Below are positions 59,525 through 64,000 of a stretch of DNA of 64,000 bases, piece by piece. This DNA comes from Bacillota bacterium (GTDB lineage Bacteria; Sysuimicrobiota; Sysuimicrobiia; Sysuimicrobiales; Segetimicrobiaceae): contig JAJPJL010000003.1 in assembly GCA_021324255.1 (NCBI GenBank), forward strand, positions 32,242-96,241, read 5' to 3'. Made by a program: the position numbers and the translations under genes. Within the stretch, counting starts at the first letter, position 1. Every line of letters starts with the position of its first letter. The notes beneath the pieces are model-generated. The model saw only the letters and a list, made by a program, of their open reading frames with translations, was not told the DNA's origin and made no database searches.

Positions 59525-61123
59525 ATGGGAGTCGCACGACGCGCCGGGGTGGGCGCGGGGATCGTACTGCTGGCGGTCGCGCTGGCCGCGGTGGGGGCGG
59601 TGACGGCGGCGCCTTCCGGCACCATGCTGACCGTCGGCCTCGATCAGGAACCGCCCACGCTCGATCCGGAGGCGTCCCCGTCCGCGGTAACGTTTCAGAT
59701 CATCCCGGACGTGACCGAGAGCCTCCTGTACCAGGGGCTCGACGGCAAGATCCAGCCGTGGCTCGCCAGCGCGTACAAAGTCTCCCCCGACGGCAAGTCG
59801 TTCACGTTTACCCTGCGGGCCGACGCCAAGTTTACCGACGGGACGCCCGTAAACGCGGAAGCCGTCAAGTGGAACTTCGACCGCGTGGTGAACCCCAACT
59901 ACAAGGCCGGCGGCTCCCTCTCCGCCCTCTCCGGCTACGCGGGCAGCACCGTGGTGGATGACCATACCGTCCGCATCGACTTCAAGGCGCCGTATGCGCC
60001 GTTCCTGTCCTACGCGGCCGGCGGTACCCTGGCGCTCGTGTCGCCGAAGGCGACCCAAACCCAGGGCAGCGACGTCAACCTGAAGCCGGTCGGGAGCGGC
60101 CAGTACGTGGTGTCCGAGTACGTGCCGAAGGACCACATTACCCTGACGCGCAACGCGGACTACGACCGCAAGCCGCCGTGGAGCGATCATCAGGGACCGG
60201 CGTACGTGAACACGATCGTCTGGAAGTTCATCCCCGAAGCGGGCACGCGCGTGACCACGGTGGAGTCCGGCGAGACCCAGATGATCAGCGGCCTGTCGCT
60301 GCCGGCGGCCACGCTGTCGCATCTCGCGACGGAGCGGACGCTGCGCATCGACCGCAATCCGTACCCCGGCGCGCCCCGCATCTGGGTGCTGAACGTCCGG
60401 ATGGCGCCGACCAACGATCTCAAAGTGCGGCAGGCCATCGAGTACGGCATCAACCGCGCCGCGATCGCGGACTCGGTGTTCAAGGGACTCGGCACCACCG
60501 CGTGCGCCCCGCTCACCCAGCAGACCCTCAAGACGCCGTCGCTCTGCAACGCCTACCCGTACGACCCGAAGAAGGCGGCGCAGCTCCTGGACGAGGACGG
60601 CTGGAAGATGGGCCCCAACAACATCCGCCAGAAGGACGGCAAGCCGCTCACGCTGACGATCAACTCCATCAACTACGGCAGCGGCAACCTGCCGGAGATC
60701 GAGCTGCTCCAGGGCCAGCTGCTGGCCCTGGGGATCGACGCGCGCATCAAGAGCCAGGCGCGGCCGCCGTGGTACGAGGACAACTACCACTGCGCGACCA
60801 ACGGCCCGGTCCTGTTCCTCCGCAGCACCGACCCCGACGGCCTGTTCGCGCTCTTCGACTCCGCCAACATCGGCGGCAACTTCAATTGGGCGTGCTACTC
60901 GAACCCGGAGGTCGACAAGCTGCTCCAAACCGGGCGCGAGACGTACGATCCCGCGAAGCGCAGCGCGATCTACCGGCAGATCGAGAAAATCCTCGTCGAC
61001 CAGGCGATCAGCGTGCCCCTCGTGGACGAGTACTCGGTGTGGATCGTGCGCAGCAACGTCACGGGGACCAAGTACAACTTCTCGGGGTATCCCATCCTGA
61101 CCGACGTGAAGATCGGCAAGTAG
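59525..61123 (+). CDS. Peptide-type ABC transporter substrate-binding protein (SBP family 5), second set
   Basis: 532 residues; ATG 59525 follows GAGGAGGG and opens a Sec signal peptide (1-29). The mature sequence 'MLTVGLDQEPPTLDPEASPS' and 'KVSPDGKSFTFTLRADAKFTDGTPVNAEAVKWNFDRVVNP' are family 5 signatures, and 'APTNDLKVRQAIEYGINRAAIADSVFKG' is the second-domain landmark. The open frame extends about 165 bases further upstream without support. It heads an operon of two permeases and a creatininase. It differs clearly from the protein at 42371, so the two importers are probably not a recent duplication. Confidence 0.92.
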   Translation: MGVARRAGVGAGIVLLAVALAAVGAVTAAPSGTMLTVGLDQEPPTLDPEASPSAVTFQIIPDVTESLLYQGLDGKIQPWLASAYKVSPDGKSFTFTLRADAKFTDGTPVNAEAVKWNFDRVVNPNYKAGGSLSALSGYAGSTVVDDHTVRIDFKAPYAPFLSYAAGGTLALVSPKATQTQGSDVNLKPVGSGQYVVSEYVPKDHITLTRNADYDRKPPWSDHQGPAYVNTIVWKFIPEAGTRVTTVESGETQMISGLSLPAATLSHLATERTLRIDRNPYPGAPRIWVLNVRMAPTNDLKVRQAIEYGINRAAIADSVFKGLGTTACAPLTQQTLKTPSLCNAYPYDPKKAAQLLDEDGWKMGPNNIRQKDGKPLTLTINSINYGSGNLPEIELLQGQLLALGIDARIKSQARPPWYEDNYHCATNGPVLFLRSTDPDGLFALFDSANIGGNFNWACYSNPEVDKLLQTGRETYDPAKRSAIYRQIEKILVDQAISVPLVDEYSVWIVRSNVTGTKYNFSGYPILTDVKIGK

Positions 61124-61130
61124 AGAGGCG

Positions 61131-61157
61131 GCCGGGGCCGGCGCTGCCGGCCCCGGC
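61131..61157 (+). other. Strong intercistronic hairpin after the second peptide-binding-protein gene
   Basis: GCCGGGGCCGGC (61131-61142), a GCT loop and GCCGGCCCCGGC (61146-61157) make a perfect 12-bp stem with no T tail, seven bases after the stop. It sits 20 bases before the permease start. As with 6787-6807, its location suggests protection of the binding-protein message and reduced permease expression. Confidence 0.5.
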
Positions 61158-61177
61158 GCCGCGCCCGCGGCTCGCCC

Positions 61178-62101
61178 GTGATTCGCTACATCTCCGCCCG
61201 GCTGCTCGCGACCGTTCCGGTGGTGTTCGGGGTCACCATCGCGGTCTTCTCGATGCTCTATCTGATCCCGGGCGATCCCGTGAAGATGATGCTGAGCGAG
61301 TTTCAGACGAGCCCCGAGCAGATCGCGCGCATGCGCGCGCAGCTCCACCTCAACGATCCATTCTTCGTGCAGTACGGCCGGTTCGTCTGGAACGGCCTGC
61401 ACGGCAATCTCGGCACCTCCATCCGCGACGATCGGCCGGTGACGCAGGAAATCTTCGAGGTCCTCCCGCAGACGGTGCAGCTCGCGGTGGCGGCGCTCGC
61501 GCTCTCGTCCCTGCTGGGGATGGCGCTCGGGATCCTGGCCGCCCTGCGCCAGAACTCCTGGGTGGACATCGGCGCCATGACGCTCGCCACGTTGGGCATC
61601 TCCATGCCGTCGTTCTGGCTTGGGCTCATCCTGATCCTCATCTTCTCGCTGCGGCTCGAACTGCTGCCGGCCGCAGGCGGCGGCGATCTGCCCCACTTGA
61701 TCATGCCCGCCGTGGCGCTCGGTTTGGGCGCCGCGGCCATCATCGCCCGGTTGACCCGCTCCAGCATGCTGGACATTCTCCGCACCGAGTTCGTCACCAC
61801 CGCGCGCGCCAAGGGCCTCACCGGCCGCACGGTGGTGCTTCGCCACGCCCTCCTCAACGCGCTCATCCCGACGATCACGATCTTCGGGCTGCAGTTCGGG
61901 ACGCTGCTCACGGGCACCGTGTTCATCGAAACGGTCTTCGGCCGGCCCGGGCTAGGCCGCCTCGCGATCCAAGCGATCCTGAACAAGGACTTCCCGCTGG
62001 TGCAGGGGAGCGTGCTGATCTTCGCCCTGGGATACGTGGTCGTCAACCTGCTCGTGGACATCGTCTACGCCGTCGTGGACCCGCGGATCAGGTACCAGTA
62101 G
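61178..62101 (+). CDS. Peptide-type ABC transporter permease, DppB family (second set)
   Basis: 307 residues from GTG 61178. It has the opening 'IRYISARLLATVPVVFGVTIAVFSMLYLIPGDPV', the conserved 'NDPFFVQYGRFVWNGLHGNLGTSI', the EAA loop 'EFVTTARAKGLTGRTVVLRHALLNALIPTITIFG' and the end 'VNLLVDIVYAVVDPRIRY'. The start lies 20 bases after the hairpin; ribosome site is poor (GCGCCCGCGG), so translation may be modest. Confidence 0.94.
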   Translation: MIRYISARLLATVPVVFGVTIAVFSMLYLIPGDPVKMMLSEFQTSPEQIARMRAQLHLNDPFFVQYGRFVWNGLHGNLGTSIRDDRPVTQEIFEVLPQTVQLAVAALALSSLLGMALGILAALRQNSWVDIGAMTLATLGISMPSFWLGLILILIFSLRLELLPAAGGGDLPHLIMPAVALGLGAAAIIARLTRSSMLDILRTEFVTTARAKGLTGRTVVLRHALLNALIPTITIFGLQFGTLLTGTVFIETVFGRPGLGRLAIQAILNKDFPLVQGSVLIFALGYVVVNLLVDIVYAVVDPRIRYQ

Positions 62102-62117
62102 ATGCGGCGCCGCGGAT

Positions 62118-63008
62118 ATGGCTGAAACCCTCGCCCCCCGCGCCGCCCCGGCCGCCGGCGCCCGCGCGCGCACGCGGTGGCAGATGCTGGCGCCGCGCAT
62201 CCGGCGGCACAAGGGGCTGATGGTGGGGCTCGCGATCGTCGTGCTGCTGGTCGTGATCGCGGTGTTTAGAGACTACGTCGCGCCGCAGAACCCGATCAAG
62301 ATCGACGTGACCGCGGCGCTGCAGGGACCGGAGCCCGGGCACTGGTTCGGCACAGATCAATACGGGCGCGACGTCTTCAGCCGGGTCGTCCATGGGGCGA
62401 GCATCTCGCTCACCGTGGGAGCGATCGCCGTCGTGATCGCCGCGACCGTGGGCACGGCGGTCGGGCTCGTCGCCGGGTACTACGGCCGGGGGGTGGACGC
62501 GCTGATCATGCGGATCATCGACGTCCTGCTGGCGTTCCCGGGCATCCTGCTGGCGCTCGGCATCGTCAGCGTGCTCGGGCCCAGCCTGCAAAATCTCATG
62601 ATCGCGGTCGGGATCTCGGGCATCCCGTTCTACGCGCGGCTGGTCCGCGGCACCGTGCTCGTCGCCAAGGAGCAGCTCTACGTCGAGGCCGCGCGCGTCA
62701 TCGGCGTCCCGATCCCGGTGCTTCTCGTCCGCCACCTGTTGCCGAACATCGTCGCCCCGATCATCATCGCCGCCACGCTCGGCATGGGCATCACCATCCT
62801 CCAGGCCGCGGGGCTCTCGTTCGTCGGGCTCGGCAGCCAGCCGCCGACGCCGGAGTGGGGGCGCATGCTCACCGAAGGGCGCGACTACCTCCGCGACGCG
62901 TGGTGGATCTCCACCTTTCCCGGGATCGCCATCATGATCACGGTGTTTGGCGTCAACCTCCTGGGCGACGGGCTCCGCGACGTGCTGGACCCCCGGCTCA
63001 GGATCTGA
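62118..63008 (+). CDS. Peptide-type ABC transporter permease, DppC family (second set)
   Basis: 296 residues. Hallmarks are 'HWFGTDQYGRDVFSRVVHGASISLTVG', the EAA loop 'QLYVEAARVIGVPIPVLLVRHLLPNIVAPIII', 'LSFVGLGSQPPTPEWGRMLTEGRDYL' and 'GVNLLGDGLRDVLDPRLRI'. It starts 17 bases after its partner. No ATPase genes follow; a creatininase gene is next, 84 bases on, as part of the same run. Confidence 0.94.
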   Translation: MAETLAPRAAPAAGARARTRWQMLAPRIRRHKGLMVGLAIVVLLVVIAVFRDYVAPQNPIKIDVTAALQGPEPGHWFGTDQYGRDVFSRVVHGASISLTVGAIAVVIAATVGTAVGLVAGYYGRGVDALIMRIIDVLLAFPGILLALGIVSVLGPSLQNLMIAVGISGIPFYARLVRGTVLVAKEQLYVEAARVIGVPIPVLLVRHLLPNIVAPIIIAATLGMGITILQAAGLSFVGLGSQPPTPEWGRMLTEGRDYLRDAWWISTFPGIAIMITVFGVNLLGDGLRDVLDPRLRI

Positions 63009-63091
63009 CGTGCGGGTGCATCGCCGTCGGGCGGGCCTCGGGGCCGCCGCCACACGGCCATGCCGCACGATACCATCGCGGGAGGCGCAGC

Positions 63092-63853
63092 ATGCGTGAC
63101 GCGGTGTTGATCGAAGAGATGACGTGGCCTGAGGTGCGGGATGCGATCGCCGGGGGAAAGCGCCGCGTGATCGTGATGCTCGGGGCCATGGAACAGCACG
63201 GGCCGCACCTGCCGATCGGCGTCGACACCTATCTCGGCTACGCGACCGGCGCGCGCCTGGCCCGCCGGCTCGGCGATGCGCTCGTCGCCCCGGTCGTGAG
63301 CCTCGGCTATTCGCGCGGCCACCTCCCGATGGCCGGTACCGTGAGCATCGAAGAGCCCGTGCTCGAGGCCGTCATCGCCGACGTGTGCCGGTCCCTGGCC
63401 CGCCACGGCTTCAAGGAGATCATCCTGCTGTGCAGCCACGGCGGCAACTATCGCGCGCTGCAGCACGCGCTTCCCGGCGTGCGGCGCGAGCTGGCCGGCG
63501 TGCGCGTCTCCGCGATCGCGGATTTCGACGAGTGGCTCGAGCACACCAAACAGTTCGCGGCGCGCGAGGGGCTCGACATGGCCCGCCTCGGCGTGCACGC
63601 CGCGCAGGGCGAGACCTCGATGATGCTGGCGCACCGGCCCGACCTCGTGCAGATGGACAAGGCGTGCGAGGGATTTCTCGGCGACGCGTCCATTCGATGG
63701 CGGTCCAAAGTGCCGCCGCCGATGGACGAGATGAGCCCAACCGGCATCCTGGGCGATGCGCGGAACGCCAGCGCCGCGCTCGGCGAGAAGATCTTCGCCG
63801 ACCGGATCGAGCGCATCGCGCGGATGATCGAAGCGGGCGAGCTCGCCGGGTGA
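63092..63853 (+). CDS. Creatininase / creatinine amidohydrolase family protein (second)
   Basis: 253 residues; ATG 63092 is six bases after GGGAGG, and the longer overlapping frame is a shadow. 'VIVMLGAMEQHGPHLPIGVDTYLGYATGARLARRLGDALVAPVVSLGYSRGHL' gives Glu/His/Asp ligands, and 'ILLCSHGGNYRALQHAL' and 'GVHAAQGETSMMLAHRPDLV' the remainder. The sequence differs well from the creatininase at 22599. Its operon position behind a peptide-type importer suggests hydrolysis of an imported amide. Confidence 0.9.
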   Translation: MRDAVLIEEMTWPEVRDAIAGGKRRVIVMLGAMEQHGPHLPIGVDTYLGYATGARLARRLGDALVAPVVSLGYSRGHLPMAGTVSIEEPVLEAVIADVCRSLARHGFKEIILLCSHGGNYRALQHALPGVRRELAGVRVSAIADFDEWLEHTKQFAAREGLDMARLGVHAAQGETSMMLAHRPDLVQMDKACEGFLGDASIRWRSKVPPPMDEMSPTGILGDARNASAALGEKIFADRIERIARMIEAGELAG

Positions 63854-63962
63854 CCGGCCGGCGCCGAGCGGGCACACGGAGCGAATGGCGACCGCCGCAG
63901 GAGTTTCGGAATAGGCGAATGTCGTAAGTAGGCCAGCCCGTTCGTACCGCGTATGCGATGGG

Positions 63963-63996
63963 CCCCTCGTGCGTCTGCCACGGGGGGTTCTATTTT
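63963..63996 (+). terminator. Intrinsic terminator at the right edge
   Basis: CCCCTCGTG (63963-63971), a seven-base loop and CACGGGGGG (63979-63987) pair over nine bases with one G-T wobble. The tail TTCTATTTT (63988-63996) follows directly. It lies about 110 bases after the creatininase stop and probably ends that operon. The 63854-63962 interval shows no gene. Confidence 0.7.
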
Positions 63997-64000
63997 CGCA

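Noticed and set aside
59438..61846. 802-codon minus-strand frame opposite the second peptide transporter
   Set aside because: Antisense shadow of a clear binding protein and permease, with low-complexity composition and no motifs.
1..64000. CRISPR arrays, tRNA or rRNA genes, insertion sequences, phage or toxin-antitoxin modules
   Set aside because: No regularly spaced repeats, cloverleaf sequences, transposase motifs or terminal inverted repeats were seen; all gaps are short and explained by promoters, hairpins or plain GC-rich sequence.

Overview
The window is a GC-rich (roughly 70% by eye), densely packed bacterial chromosome segment. Many adjacent genes overlap by 4 bases (GTGA or ATGA), and GTG starts are common. 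Gene content is that of a heterotroph living on imported small organics: one branched-chain-amino-acid-type ABC importer, one sugar importer, two oligopeptide-type importers, two creatininases, an M81 peptidase, a hydantoinase-type amidohydrolase and a ureohydrolase. The phosphate-control sites are TTAAC direct repeats, which resemble the PhoP boxes of Bacillus and cyanobacteria more than the E. coli box. That suggests an uncultured Terrabacteria-type lineage, but I cannot name a phylum. No rRNA, tRNA, CRISPR array, insertion sequence or phage gene was recognised, and no gap between genes exceeds 300 bases.

Layout. 1-5239 (minus): a partial 2-hydroxyacid dehydrogenase, an LVIVD-repeat protein, an oxidoreductase, an amidohydrolase and a CocE-type hydrolase. 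5489-14070 (plus): a Liv-type ABC operon with two paralogous binding proteins on either side of the permeases and ATPases, then an alcohol dehydrogenase and a hydantoinase-like enzyme. 14110-21003: a divergent, LacI-controlled locus (regulator, DegT aminotransferase and Gfo/Idh/MocA enzyme to the left; sugar binding protein and two permeases to the right), with a clear operator/promoter between the arms. 21044-25208: MlrC-type peptidase, creatininase, agmatinase-like enzyme and LOG protein.

25278-30659 (minus) is the most unusual region. It holds a variant of the computationally defined 'GAK' gene set (ATP-Grasp, Amphi-Trp, Kinase), whose function is unknown: an HprK-related kinase B, an ATP-grasp enzyme, a fusion of a PhoU-like domain to an aminoglycoside-phosphotransferase-like kinase, an amphi-Trp protein, a second divergent amphi-Trp-like protein and a PHP-domain phosphoesterase. 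A phosphate-type promoter appears to precede it.

31232-41546: an acetyl-CoA-synthetase-like enzyme, undecaprenyl-diphosphatase with a possible 12-residue coupled leader peptide, and a complete phosphate regulon (phoU, pstB, pstA, pstC, a 56-residue membrane protein, phoR, phoB, and divergent pstS). Six promoters in the window share one layout: TTAAC-type repeats mostly in 11- or 22-base register, then exactly 10 bases, then a TANNNT -10 element. They precede phoB, pstS, pstC, the small membrane gene, a secreted phosphoesterase at 50.7-52.2 kb and, more weakly, the GAK locus. This allows a testable regulon to be drawn from sequence alone.

41760-64000: RraA-like protein, two peptide-type ABC operons without ATPase genes, an acyl-CoA ligase, an enoyl-CoA hydratase, two ImmA/IrrE-like proteins with altered catalytic motifs, an S41 protease, a WalJ-like metallo-hydrolase, glycerate kinase, an MFS transporter, glycogen synthase and a second creatininase, closed by an intrinsic terminator at the window edge.
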